Position numbers and translations under genes: made by a program. Under the pieces are notes generated by a model that made no database searches, had not been told where the DNA came from, and was given only the letters and a program-made list of their open reading frames with translations. Positions 17,769-25,995 of a stretch of 36,370 nucleotides of DNA are shown here, in pieces (the stretch's first letter is position 1; each line of letters starts with the position of its first letter). Source of the DNA: JAHDHW01 sp964551455 (GTDB lineage Bacteria > Bacteroidota > Bacteroidia > Chitinophagales > Saprospiraceae); contig CAZKDA010000020.1 in assembly GCA_964551455.1 (NCBI GenBank), positions 1-36,370 of the forward strand, given 5' to 3'.

Positions 17769-17776
17769 TAATTTTG
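17769..17776 (+). promoter_or_regulatory. -7 element upstream of the 3-hydroxyacyl-CoA dehydrogenase gene
   Basis: TAATTTTG is an exact TAnnTTTG match, 52 bases before the chosen ATG at 17828. Nineteen bases upstream TTCTG stands in for the -33 element, a weak match. Confidence 0.45.
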
Positions 17777-17827
17777 TCGGCTTGAATTGCGGCAATGAAT
17801 TTTTACCATAAAAAACACAAAGGAAAA

Positions 17828-18733
17828 ATGAAAAATATCACTGTAATTGGTGCCGGAACCATGGGTAACGGAATCGCGCATGTTTTTGCCATGAATGGAT
17901 TCGAGGTAATTTTGGCTGACATTTCGGAAGCTGCGCTTTCAAAGGCAATGGCTACGATTGATAAAAACCTGGAGCGAATGGTCACCGCCGGAAAGATCAC
18001 CGGAGAATTAAAAACGACAACCTTGTCCAATTTGACAACGAATACGAACACAGAGCAGGCTGTAAAACAAGCCGATCTCGTGGTGGAAGCTGCCACGGAA
18101 AACATTGATCTCAAGCTGAAAATTTTCAAAACGATCGATGACAACGCGCCGGAACATGCCATCCTCGCAACGAACACCTCTTCTATTTCTATTACAAAAA
18201 TTGCCGCCTCCACAAAACGCCCGGGAAAGGTAATCGGCATGCACTTTATGAATCCCGTGCCTGTGATGAAACTGATCGAAGTCATCCGCGGATATTCCAC
18301 CTCCGATGCCGTAACGCAAAGCATCATGGAGTTGTCCAAAAAATTGGGAAAAGTTCCTGTGGAAGCGAACGATTATCCGGGTTTTGTATCCAACCGGATT
18401 TTAGTGCCGATGATCAATGAAGCCATTTATGCGCTCTACGAAGGCGTGGCCGGAGTGGAGGAGATCGACACGGTGATGAAATTGGGAATGGCACATCCGA
18501 TGGGGCCTTTACAATTGGCCGATTTTATCGGATTGGATGTTTGTCTGGCTATTTGCAATGTGTTGTACAACGGCTTTGGCAATTCAAAATATGCACCTTG
18601 CCCGCTCCTCGTCAACATGGTGATTGCCGGCAAGCTGGGCAGAAAATCCGGCGAAGGTTTTTACAAGTATGAGAAGGATTCCAAAGACATGGAAGTTGCG
18701 GGGAGTTTTAAAAAAATGGCCGGAAAGTTTTAG
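17828..18733 (+). CDS. 3-hydroxybutyryl-CoA dehydrogenase
   Basis: I chose ATG 17828, preceded by AAAGGAAAA, over an in-frame ATG at 17795 that only adds a basic His/Lys leader. The 301-residue protein starts with an NAD-binding Rossmann fold (GAGTMGNGIA, 8-17), has the Glu88, NTSSIS (116-121) and His139 (GMHFMNPVPVMKL) catalytic set, and ends with the helical dimerisation domain (PGFVSNRILVPMINEA, then HPMGPLQLADFIGLD). The family oxidises 3-hydroxyacyl-CoA to 3-ketoacyl-CoA with NAD or NADP in fatty-acid degradation, phenylacetate degradation or butyrate metabolism. The stand-alone form without a crotonase domain is as in Hbd or PaaH. Its stop codon interlocks with that of the convergent S4-domain gene. 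Confidence 0.94.
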   Translation: MKNITVIGAGTMGNGIAHVFAMNGFEVILADISEAALSKAMATIDKNLERMVTAGKITGELKTTTLSNLTTNTNTEQAVKQADLVVEAATENIDLKLKIFKTIDDNAPEHAILATNTSSISITKIAASTKRPGKVIGMHFMNPVPVMKLIEVIRGYSTSDAVTQSIMELSKKLGKVPVEANDYPGFVSNRILVPMINEAIYALYEGVAGVEEIDTVMKLGMAHPMGPLQLADFIGLDVCLAICNVLYNGFGNSKYAPCPLLVNMVIAGKLGRKSGEGFYKYEKDSKDMEVAGSFKKMAGKF

Positions 18734-19119
18734 AATCTTTTGTTTTTGTAATCATCCAACGACCTGCGTTCTCTTTTTGTCGGGCGGCCAGCGCCTTTTG
18801 CCCGTTTTTCAGGAGCGCCTTTTCCAATATACCATTCGTTGTATTTGTTCAGCTCATCATCGGGAGTCAGGTTTTCATAACAGGGTGCAGCGAGTGTGGC
18901 TGAAACGCGCTTATCAAGCAGATCGATTACTTTGAAAACGAGGTTGAAACCTTCTTTCCTTACCTCCAGGGTTTGATTGCGTTCGATGAGAAATGAAGGC
19001 TTTATTGCAACGCCGTTGATCTTTACCTTTCCGGATTTGCAGGCATCGGTTGCGAGCGATCTCGATTTGAAGATCCTTACACTCCACAACCATTTATCGA
19101 CTCTGACCTTCGTGAGCAT
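18730..19119 (-). CDS. S4-domain RNA-binding protein (Hsp15/HslR-like)
   Basis: The 129-residue protein opens with an S4 RNA-binding domain: RVDKWLWSVRIFKSRSLATDACKSGKVKINGV. This is followed by a short beta region and a very basic tail (GAGRPTKRERRSLDDYKNKRF). This is the Hsp15 arrangement. In E. coli Hsp15 binds free 50S subunits carrying a nascent chain and helps recycle them. The function here is inferred from family. It starts one base after the PPK2 stop codon, so the two genes are almost certainly co-transcribed. Confidence 0.9.
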   Translation of the reverse strand: MLTKVRVDKWLWSVRIFKSRSLATDACKSGKVKINGVAIKPSFLIERNQTLEVRKEGFNLVFKVIDLLDKRVSATLAAPCYENLTPDDELNKYNEWYIGKGAPEKRAKGAGRPTKRERRSLDDYKNKRF

Positions 19120-19120
19120 T

Positions 19121-19864
19121 TTAGATTTTTTTCTTTAACGCTGGGTATTTCATTTGCAAAGCCCTGAGTTTTTCAGCTACAATTTTTGCAACGCAATAGT
19201 TTCTGTACCAATTTACATCGACGGGTATGATATGCCAGGGGATCACAGAACCATTGATGGCTTTTTCGTAACAATCCATGTATTTGTTCCAAAGTTTTCT
19301 TTCTTCCCAATCACCCGGATTGTGTTTGAAATTTTTTAAAGGATTGTCAATGCGTTCCTGTAATTTCACGAGTTGTCGTTCGGCAGAAATGTGGAGATAA
19401 AATTTAAGGATGTGCGTGTTGTTGTCGTGGGAGATCAGTTGCTCGAAATCGTTGATCGCTTTAAGTCTTTGGTTTGCATGGCTATCGCTGATCCACCCAT
19501 GAACCCTTTGGATGAGAATATCTTCGTAGTGCGAGCGGTTGAAAATCGTGATCTCTCCTTTTCGCGGCGTATGCTTGTGAACGCGCCACAAAAAATCACG
19601 GTCGAACTCATCGTCAGTAGGTTTTTTAAACGCATAATAATTGGTGCCGGCAGGGCTGCATCGCTTGAACACTTCCCGCGTGGTTCCGTCTTTTCCGCTG
19701 GCATCCATGCCCTGAAAAACGACCAGCAGGCTGTGCTTTTTTTCGGCGTACAATACTTCTTTCAGATCAGCAATTTCCCGCGCGAGCAGGTTGGTTTTAT
19801 CCTTGAAACTCTTTTTCTCAGCGCCATCGGGTGGGGTAGTGGGTATTTCGTTAAGTTTTATCAT
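19121..19864 (-). CDS. Polyphosphate kinase 2 family protein (polyP:nucleotide phosphotransferase)
   Basis: The 247-residue protein is a single-domain PPK2. The Walker A loop is GMDASGKDG (52-60) and the Walker B-like segment is TIFNRSHYEDIL (106-117), with the lid region KHTPRKGE just before it and a WEERKLWNKYMDCYE helix near the end. PPK2 enzymes transfer phosphate between inorganic polyphosphate and nucleoside mono- or diphosphates; whether AMP, ADP or both is used cannot be read reliably here. The gene lies between the DUF58 gene (28-base gap) and the S4-domain gene (1-base gap). Confidence 0.93.
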   Translation of the reverse strand: MIKLNEIPTTPPDGAEKKSFKDKTNLLAREIADLKEVLYAEKKHSLLVVFQGMDASGKDGTTREVFKRCSPAGTNYYAFKKPTDDEFDRDFLWRVHKHTPRKGEITIFNRSHYEDILIQRVHGWISDSHANQRLKAINDFEQLISHDNNTHILKFYLHISAERQLVKLQERIDNPLKNFKHNPGDWEERKLWNKYMDCYEKAINGSVIPWHIIPVDVNWYRNYCVAKIVAEKLRALQMKYPALKKKI

Positions 19865-19892
19865 GATTGTTTTGTTTTGCAGTCAGGTGGTT

Positions 19893-20822
19893 TCAGGTTG
19901 CCATTTTGCTCCGCTTCACAAGATAGGCTTGTAATATTGGACGGAAACCTTTATGAATATCGGCTTCCACAAAATCGATCTTATATTGCAAACACTTCAC
20001 CTTCAGATTTTCAATGTATGTTTTCATGTGTTCCACATAATGATCTTTCACCTGGTTGGATTGCAGCTTAACTTTTTCGCCGGTTTCCATGTCGATAAAG
20101 ATATATGGCCGGTTTTCAAATTCAAAATCAATTTCTTTGGATTTATCCGTTACGTGAAATAAAATGACTTCGTGTTTGTTGTGTTTTAAGTGTTGCAAAG
20201 CCGAGAACAATAGATCGGGGTCTTCGCTTTTGTCGAACATATCGCTGAAGATCATTACCATCGAGCGTTTGTGGATGCTGTCGGCTATTTGATGCAAAGC
20301 ATCAGCGGCAGAGGTCGTTTTGTTGCGTTCGGGGCTATTGATCAGTTTTTCAAGGTAAGTCAGCATGAGGCGATAATGCGAAGTGCTGGATTTGCATCGG
20401 GTATGGTTTTGAACTTCATCGTCGAAAATACTCAGTCCGAATGCATCCCTTTGTTTTCTCAAAAGATACATCAATGCAGCCGCCGAGAGTGCAGAAAACC
20501 TCAGCTTGTTGGTATAATCCTTTGAGTTTTTGGTCAGTTCCGGAAAATACATGGAAGAAGAAGCATCCACCACGATCTGGCATCGCAGGTTGGTTTCCTC
20601 CTCGAATCGTTTTACAAAAAGTTTATCTGTACGGGCATAAACTTTCCAGTCGAGATTTTTGGTCGATTCGCCCTGGTTGTACAACCGGTGTTCGGCAAAT
20701 TCGACCGAAAAACCGTGAAAGGGGCTTTTGTGTAAACCAATGATAAAACCTTCCACGACCTGTTTTGCCAGCAATTCCAGGTTTCCAAGATCTCTTACAT
20801 CATAATTTTCAAGTAGGTTCAT
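19893..20822 (-). CDS. DUF58 domain protein (von Willebrand A-like)
   Basis: The 309-residue protein is a DUF58 protein: the N-terminal GLHKSPFHGFSVEFAEHRLY segment, YARTDKLFVKRFEEE, then a vWA-like domain with a MIDAS-type motif DASSSM near 96-101. It has no transmembrane segment. DUF58 proteins usually accompany MoxR-type AAA ATPases and are thought to help mature or activate envelope proteins. No MoxR gene is adjacent here; it leads a PPK2/S4 cluster instead. The conserved function is not established. Confidence 0.9.
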   Translation of the reverse strand: MNLLENYDVRDLGNLELLAKQVVEGFIIGLHKSPFHGFSVEFAEHRLYNQGESTKNLDWKVYARTDKLFVKRFEEETNLRCQIVVDASSSMYFPELTKNSKDYTNKLRFSALSAAALMYLLRKQRDAFGLSIFDDEVQNHTRCKSSTSHYRLMLTYLEKLINSPERNKTTSAADALHQIADSIHKRSMVMIFSDMFDKSEDPDLLFSALQHLKHNKHEVILFHVTDKSKEIDFEFENRPYIFIDMETGEKVKLQSNQVKDHYVEHMKTYIENLKVKCLQYKIDFVEADIHKGFRPILQAYLVKRSKMAT

Positions 20823-20937
20823 GCTGTTTTTTTTATTTTTATAAAAGGAGATTTGTTCATTTGTTAATGTGCTCCTATCCCTTAACCCCTAACCCCTAAA
20901 TTTAAGAAACGCATTATGAATTGAACTGTTGCGGCAA

Positions 20938-20975
20938 AATAAAAAGCCCTTGTTTGGTATTCAAAACAAGGGCTT
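20938..20975 (-). terminator. Rho-independent terminator of trxA
   Basis: A 12-bp perfect stem (AAGCCCTTGTTT at 20944-20955, AAACAAGGGCTT at 20964-20975) is followed on the minus strand by TTTTTATTTT. It separates trxA from the downstream DUF58 cluster. Confidence 0.88.
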
Positions 20976-20997
20976 GAAAATATAATTTTTTCGATCT

Positions 20998-21321
20998 TTA
21001 TTGAAGCAGGGCTTCGATTTTATTCGTCAGGTTTTGCTTTGTAGTCACGCCGACATGTTTATCGACGACTTCGCCGTTTTTCAGTATCAATATGGTGGGA
21101 ATACTCCGGATGTTGTACTTCGTAGAAATTTCAGGGTTGTGGTCAACATTGACTTTTCCAACCAAAACTTTTCCGTTGCCGTATTCATTGGCCAACTCTT
21201 CGATGATCGGGCTGACCATTCTGCATGGGCCGCACCATTCCGCCCAAAAATCAACGACTGTAATGTTGCCAGAATCAATAGCTTTTTCCTTAAAATTGCT
21301 ATCCGTGAATTCAAATGCCAT
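20998..21321 (-). CDS. trxA: Thioredoxin
   Basis: This 107-residue single-domain thioredoxin carries the canonical WCGPC active site (Cys30, Cys33) in FWAEWCGPCRMVSP and the cis-proline loop in RSIPTILI. It reduces protein disulfides in the cytosol with electrons from thioredoxin reductase. No signal peptide is present. The gene has its own terminator and a promoter-like element upstream. Confidence 0.97.
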   Translation of the reverse strand: MAFEFTDSNFKEKAIDSGNITVVDFWAEWCGPCRMVSPIIEELANEYGNGKVLVGKVNVDHNPEISTKYNIRSIPTILILKNGEVVDKHVGVTTKQNLTNKIEALLQ

Positions 21322-21394
21322 GATCTTTTATAATTTATGAATTTTTAAAAATTGTTGATTGTGGATGTTAAACACAAATGATTGTGCAATGGTT

Positions 21395-21403
21395 GCAAAG
21401 ATA
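21395..21403 (-). promoter_or_regulatory. -7 element of trxA
   Basis: TATCTTTGC on the minus strand is a full match to the Bacteroidota -7 consensus TAnnTTTG. It lies about 75 bases before the trxA ATG. No TTTG is seen at the expected -33 distance. Confidence 0.5.
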
Positions 21404-21511
21404 AATATATTCTTTAAAGTTGCTTTGGTCTGACCAGCTACAATTCCAAACGAAACAAATTTGATGCAAAAAACTCTGGGCTTTTATCGAGGATGATTTA
21501 CATTGATCGGC

Positions 21512-22132
21512 TCAAAGCGTCAGCGTTTCCAAAATAGCCTGCAACTCATCCTTTGAAAACTCTTGCTGATAAAACAGTTTTGTTCCGTCAAGGTGATTGA
21601 CCAGCAAAAATGCAGGGAGGTTCCCATCCCACGACGAATCAATTTTATAAGTCCAATTGTCGAGCGTATCTGTCGAAACGGTAAACACTTCTTCGGCTAT
21701 CCCCTTTTCGCGGATGTATTCGTTCACCTGTTCGGGATACAAACCGCGTGTGTTGATATATTTCACCTTGATGTTCAGTTGTTCGGGCGGGCTGGTCAGC
21801 GTTTTCAGGCTTTCATTGATCTTCAGGCAGTCCAGGCAATCGAGGTTCCAGAATTGATATAGACACCAGCCGCTGCTATCATTTTTTATGATATTTTGCA
21901 GGCTGTCGAGGGAGATAAGTTTGGCTGATTTTCCAATTGCTTTTGCCAATTTTAAACGATCTTCGTCGGATAATTCCGTTGAAGGCAATGCCGTGCCGTG
22001 CGGCAATGCTGACTCGAAACTATCGATTGCTTCGGTGTGTTCTGCATCTGATCCGGAATGTATCCTGCTATCGCATGATTGTCCGAAAAAGACGATGTAG
22101 AGACAAAACAAATAAGAAATTCCGTATTTCAT
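21512..22132 (-). CDS. Thioredoxin-like lipoprotein with a CLDC motif
   Basis: The ATG at 22130-22132 gives 206 residues and a lipoprotein signal (MKYGISYLFCLYIVFFGQSC, Cys20); the longer open frame upstream overlaps the divergent promoter area. A low-complexity linker is followed by a thioredoxin-like fold: YQFWNLDCLDCLKINESLK gives a Cys99-x-x-Cys102 pair at the usual place, with Leu-Asp between the cysteines instead of Gly-Pro, and NLPAFLLVNH supplies the cis-proline loop. It resembles TlpA/ResA-type envelope thiol proteins, but is divergent. It is divergent from the DUF3810 gene. Confidence 0.75.
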   Translation of the reverse strand: MKYGISYLFCLYIVFFGQSCDSRIHSGSDAEHTEAIDSFESALPHGTALPSTELSDEDRLKLAKAIGKSAKLISLDSLQNIIKNDSSGWCLYQFWNLDCLDCLKINESLKTLTSPPEQLNIKVKYINTRGLYPEQVNEYIREKGIAEEVFTVSTDTLDNWTYKIDSSWDGNLPAFLLVNHLDGTKLFYQQEFSKDELQAILETLTL

Positions 22133-22217
22133 TTTCCTGAATTTGGGTGCAACAAAGCTGTAAATCTTTCGATTGAATATTAATTTGAAAAAAATCTCAC
22201 AGATATTTATTACAACA

Positions 22218-23300
22218 ATGAACCGCATTTTCAAAACAGATCGTCGCTGGATTTGGATAGTCCTGGGTAGCTTCATGATCCTCTTGAGGTCGGCTTTGGG
22301 CTTTTTCCCCGAAGCAGTTGAAACTTACTACAGCAGGGGGTTTTTCAGCATTGTCCGGTATTTCGGCGATTACACTATTTCCTTGTCTCCGGTTCCCGTT
22401 TTGTATTTGGCAATTGTTGTGTTGATCGGTTGGTGGATATTTCTGTTTGTAAAAAACAAATCTAAAAAAAAGTCTTTTAAATCGCGTATCGTAGATTTCA
22501 TCTTTTCATTAGCCGCGTTCGCGGGCGCCCTGGTTTTCTTTTTCCTGCTGCTTTGGGGCTTCAACTATTGCAGGATACCTTTGGAGGAACAACTTGGTAT
22601 CGATCCTCAACCGTTGAGCCGCGAACAGTTGAATGCAGAATTCATGCGGGCTTCAGCCTTGCTGACGGAAACTTACTCGAAATTTGAACTTGCTAAAAAT
22701 GAGCAAACTTACAAACTCGCCGGCCTTGAAAACGATATGCGCGCCGAAGTCATCAAAACGCTGCGAGCGTTTGAACTCCCAACTCCCGGCAGGGTACGCG
22801 CCAGGTTGTTGAAACCCAAAGGGATACTCCTGCGCATCAGCACTGCCGGGGTGTATTTGCCCTGGGTTGGCGAATGCCATGTCGATGCCGGCCTTCATCC
22901 CTTACAAATTCCCAACGTCATGGCACATGAACTGGCTCATGGCTACGGAATAACCGACGAGGGCGCCTGCAATTTTATCGCTTTACATGCCGGCATGAAT
23001 TCCGCCAATCCGTTTTACCAATATTCATCCTCGCTTTCTTATTGGAAATCTGTGGCATCAAACTATAAACGTGCCTTCCCGGAAGCCTATCAAAATATCC
23101 GGGAAAATCTGCCGCCAGGGATTCTCGAAGACATTATATCCATCAACGACAATCTCGACAGGTTTCCGGATTTTTTCCCGGACACGAGAGATTTTTTATA
23201 CAACAATTATTTAAAAAGCCAGGGAATTGCCGAAGGATTGCAAAATTACAGCCGCGTGATCTTACTCGAAGTGGCTTATCAAAACTCCAAAAACAACTGA
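22218..23300 (+). CDS. DUF3810 membrane protein, probable zinc metallopeptidase
   Basis: I chose ATG 22218 over an upstream TTG at 22173. The 360-residue protein has three hydrophobic spans at about 10-27, 58-78 and 93-115, followed by a soluble domain. The soluble part contains HELAH (237-241) and, seven residues later, DEGACN (Glu248), the HExxH...E arrangement of gluzincin-type zinc peptidases. It fits DUF3810, a family common in Bacteroidota and Firmicutes and without an established substrate. A role in membrane-linked proteolysis is inference. Confidence 0.88.
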   Translation: MNRIFKTDRRWIWIVLGSFMILLRSALGFFPEAVETYYSRGFFSIVRYFGDYTISLSPVPVLYLAIVVLIGWWIFLFVKNKSKKKSFKSRIVDFIFSLAAFAGALVFFFLLLWGFNYCRIPLEEQLGIDPQPLSREQLNAEFMRASALLTETYSKFELAKNEQTYKLAGLENDMRAEVIKTLRAFELPTPGRVRARLLKPKGILLRISTAGVYLPWVGECHVDAGLHPLQIPNVMAHELAHGYGITDEGACNFIALHAGMNSANPFYQYSSSLSYWKSVASNYKRAFPEAYQNIRENLPPGILEDIISINDNLDRFPDFFPDTRDFLYNNYLKSQGIAEGLQNYSRVILLEVAYQNSKNN

Positions 23301-23306
23301 TTTTGT

Positions 23307-23981
23307 TCAAAACGCATTTATCATTTCTTTCAAAACCCGGTTGAGGTTGTCAATAGCCAGCGGAATATTCCAATTGTTTTTATTGCGCGGCTCTACGTAA
23401 TTGGAAATTGCCCGGATCTCCAGAAATTCAACTTTGGCATTCAATGCCGCCAGGAAAAAGGCGGCGCCTTCCATGCTTTCTACATCCGGATCGTATTTCG
23501 AAATTATTGCGGCGATGCTTGATTTGGCCCCGTGTACTTTGTTGACAGTCAGGCCGTTGACCAATGGAAGGAAATGATGACTTTTTATGGTTGGATTGGA
23601 GAGTTTCCCGTTTTCAAAAGGAAATTCATTTGAGCCGATCAATCCCGCCTCGTGGACATCTTCAAATACACCATCCGATTGTTCAATTCCCAGATCGCCA
23701 AATCGTTCGGTAACGACATTCACAACATCTCCAATTTTTACTTTCTCATTATTAAATGCTCCTGCAATTCCGGCATTTATAACGAGATCGGGTTTGACAA
23801 AACTAAAATACTGCCCCAGACTATAGGCCGTACAAGGGATTCCAACTCCCGTGACTACGATTTGGACGACTACTTCATCTTTCTGAAAAGTATTCGCCTT
23901 TTTTTCTTCAAAATGTGTTTTTAAAAATTCATGGATCGGGCTGATCTCAAAAGGTGTTGCGGAAACGATGGTCAAAAACAT
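23307..23981 (-). CDS. mqnB: Futalosine hydrolase
   Basis: The ATG at 23979-23981 gives 224 residues beginning MFLTIVSATPFEI; the longer open frame runs back into the upstream gene. MqnB cleaves futalosine (or a related 6-amino form) to release the base in the futalosine route to menaquinone. Family marks are VTGVGIPCTAYSLG, VINAGIAGAF, VESMEGAAFFLAAL (base and ribose binding, with Glu-Ser-Met-Glu) and the RAISNYVEPRNKNNW region. The alternative is MTA/SAH nucleosidase, but the C-terminal RNKNNW segment favours MqnB. It follows the PorV-like gene with a 28-base gap on the same strand. Confidence 0.9.
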   Translation of the reverse strand: MFLTIVSATPFEISPIHEFLKTHFEEKKANTFQKDEVVVQIVVTGVGIPCTAYSLGQYFSFVKPDLVINAGIAGAFNNEKVKIGDVVNVVTERFGDLGIEQSDGVFEDVHEAGLIGSNEFPFENGKLSNPTIKSHHFLPLVNGLTVNKVHGAKSSIAAIISKYDPDVESMEGAAFFLAALNAKVEFLEIRAISNYVEPRNKNNWNIPLAIDNLNRVLKEMINAF

Positions 23982-24009
23982 GGCTTGTTCTGCTTTTGGA
24001 TTCAGGGGA

Positions 24010-24840
24010 TCACTTTTGTTTATCAAATGCAAATCGCAGCGCGAGGGCAGGGGAGAATCCCAGTGTTTGGTGGTAGCTGGCGGCGGCATCGATCGTAAAA
24101 CTTTCCTTGAGTTGAAACCCCATGCCAAAGCTGAACAAAACCGGGCCTGTAGAAACCCCCAGCCGGGCATAAAAGGGATTGGCCAACTGATATTCCAGTC
24201 CGAGTCTGGCTGCTACCGGAAATTCAATTTCCTTTTCAGCTTCAGCACTGATCGTTATTTTTTTTGAAGGGATATAAGCCACGCCGATATTAAATATCGT
24301 GGGTATTTTTTCATCTTCTGCGTTTTCAACCCTGACAGGATTGGAAATATGTGCAGCGACAATCACTTCGTCAGTGACAAGGGACCGCAGTCCGATTTCA
24401 GCAGAAAGCAAACCGCGGTTGCCATATTCCGGTATCCGGTACCCCAGGTAATAAATTTGTCCGCCGAGGCTAAGATTTTTACTCAATTTTCTGGCGTAAT
24501 TGAATCCGATCTTTTGTTCGTTGTACCCTTCGAATCCGTAATATTGAAGATTCAATGCAAAAGTGCCGAAGCTTGTGGGCTGGGCATAAGCCAATGAAAA
24601 ATTGCGAATCTCGTCAGCAAAATATTTTTGCCCTGCGAACAGCATGACTTCTGTGCGTTCGATCATGGCCAAGCCCGCCTGGTTGCTGAAAACGCTGTTG
24701 ATGTCATTGAAAGTTACGGAAGCATCGGCCATAGCCAGGCCGCGTGCTCCTGCAATTGGATTGACAATTTGGGCAATAGAAACATAGCCGGATACCATTG
24801 CAAACCCCAGCAAAAACCACTGTAATTTTAAGTAAGTCAT
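24010..24840 (-). CDS. PorV/PorQ-like outer-membrane beta-barrel protein
   Basis: The ATG at 24838-24840 gives 276 residues with a signal peptide (MTYLKLQWFLLGFAMVSGYV, cleavage near SIAQ). The mature start GARGLAMADASVTFNDINS followed by NQAGLAMIERTEV is the FadL/PorV-like N-terminal signature. The rest alternates amphipathic strands (LNLQYYGFEGYNEQKIGFNY and similar) ending in Phe-rich strands. PorV is the T9SS shuttle that carries cargo to the attachment complex, and PorQ is a related protein. This copy is shorter than PorV and I cannot tell which subgroup it belongs to. It may serve the two T9SS cargo proteins in this window, but that link is inference. Confidence 0.8.
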   Translation of the reverse strand: MTYLKLQWFLLGFAMVSGYVSIAQIVNPIAGARGLAMADASVTFNDINSVFSNQAGLAMIERTEVMLFAGQKYFADEIRNFSLAYAQPTSFGTFALNLQYYGFEGYNEQKIGFNYARKLSKNLSLGGQIYYLGYRIPEYGNRGLLSAEIGLRSLVTDEVIVAAHISNPVRVENAEDEKIPTIFNIGVAYIPSKKITISAEAEKEIEFPVAARLGLEYQLANPFYARLGVSTGPVLFSFGMGFQLKESFTIDAAASYHQTLGFSPALALRFAFDKQK

Positions 24841-25015
24841 TTTTATTGCGATCAATGTTTTATTTTCTCGTTCCAGTGTTTTTCTATAAATGTAAAGAAA
24901 CAATAATTTCCGGAAAGCTCGTCAATTGAATTTATCCTCACGACCAAAAGCTCGGTCTGAATTGAAAAAATGCTATTTTTACACAAATGAAAAAATTACA
25001 CTGAAATCAATACAA

Positions 25016-25951
25016 ATGGCAAAATTCAGAACCAATCATAGCAGAAACAGGAGAGCCGACAGCGGTGGGATGGTGTTCAAAGCAGGACTGTTCGTTTTGT
25101 TGATTGGCGGTTTATTTTATGTTTTCAACCGGTTTACAGGCGGCACAAAAAACCTTTCCGAATCCATTGAAAAAGTGGAAAATATGTTGCGTAACGGTTC
25201 GGATGCCAATACGCCTGATCCGGAGATATTTTTGCCAACTTCAACTACTGGTGAGATCATCCGGCGAAGTTATTTCACATTATCTTACGTTGAGGAACAC
25301 GAGCAGGCAGAATGGGTGGCTTACGAACTCACGCGAGAAAAACTGGCGATGCCGAACGTAAACCGAACCGGCGACTTCAGGCCGGATCCAAAAGTCAGAA
25401 AAGCCTCCGCTTCTCCGAAGGATTATACCGGAACGGGCTATGACCGCGGACACCTGGCGCCAGCGGGCGACATGGCCTTTTCCACAGAGGCAATGTCCGA
25501 ATCTTTTTACATGACCAATATTTCTCCGCAAATCAAAAATTTCAATGGAGGGATCTGGCGCGAACTTGAAGAGCTAACGCGGGATTGGGCAAGGGAATTT
25601 GACAGGCTTTATGTGGTTACAGGGCCGGTACTCGCTCAAAATATCCGCGAAAAGATCGGCGAAAACAACGTTTCGGTGCCCGATGAATTTTACAAAGTGA
25701 TCCTGGACATTTCAAGCCCCGATATCAAAGGAATTGGCTTCATCATGCCAAATGAAATCAGCAACAAAAAAGTACAGGATTACGCAGTGACGATAGATAA
25801 AGTGGAGGAAGCCACAGGCATTGATTTTTTCTATCAGTTATTTGATGATGAGCCGGAAGAGCAAATTGAAAGTTCGTTGGATATTTCGCTTTGGAAATTC
25901 AATGATAAAAAATACGAATTGCGCGTGAGAAGCTGGAATACGCAAAAATGA
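25016..25951 (+). CDS. Membrane-anchored DNA/RNA non-specific endonuclease (NucA type)
   Basis: I chose the ATG at 25016 (MAKFRTNHSRNRRADSGG); the open frame reaches back to 24926 but without a sensible start. The 311-residue protein has one hydrophobic span at about 20-36 after a basic N-terminus, then a beta-beta-alpha-metal nuclease domain. The catalytic motif is DRGHLAPAGD (143-152, general base His146), followed by YMTNISPQIKNFNGGIWRELE with the metal-binding Asn. Such enzymes cut DNA and RNA without sequence preference and need magnesium. Membrane anchoring with the domain outside suggests nutrient scavenging from extracellular nucleic acid. Confidence 0.92.
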   Translation: MAKFRTNHSRNRRADSGGMVFKAGLFVLLIGGLFYVFNRFTGGTKNLSESIEKVENMLRNGSDANTPDPEIFLPTSTTGEIIRRSYFTLSYVEEHEQAEWVAYELTREKLAMPNVNRTGDFRPDPKVRKASASPKDYTGTGYDRGHLAPAGDMAFSTEAMSESFYMTNISPQIKNFNGGIWRELEELTRDWAREFDRLYVVTGPVLAQNIREKIGENNVSVPDEFYKVILDISSPDIKGIGFIMPNEISNKKVQDYAVTIDKVEEATGIDFFYQLFDDEPEEQIESSLDISLWKFNDKKYELRVRSWNTQK

Positions 25952-25995
25952 TTTTTATAATTGCGTAGCTGGTTTACAACATTAAAATAAAAAAT

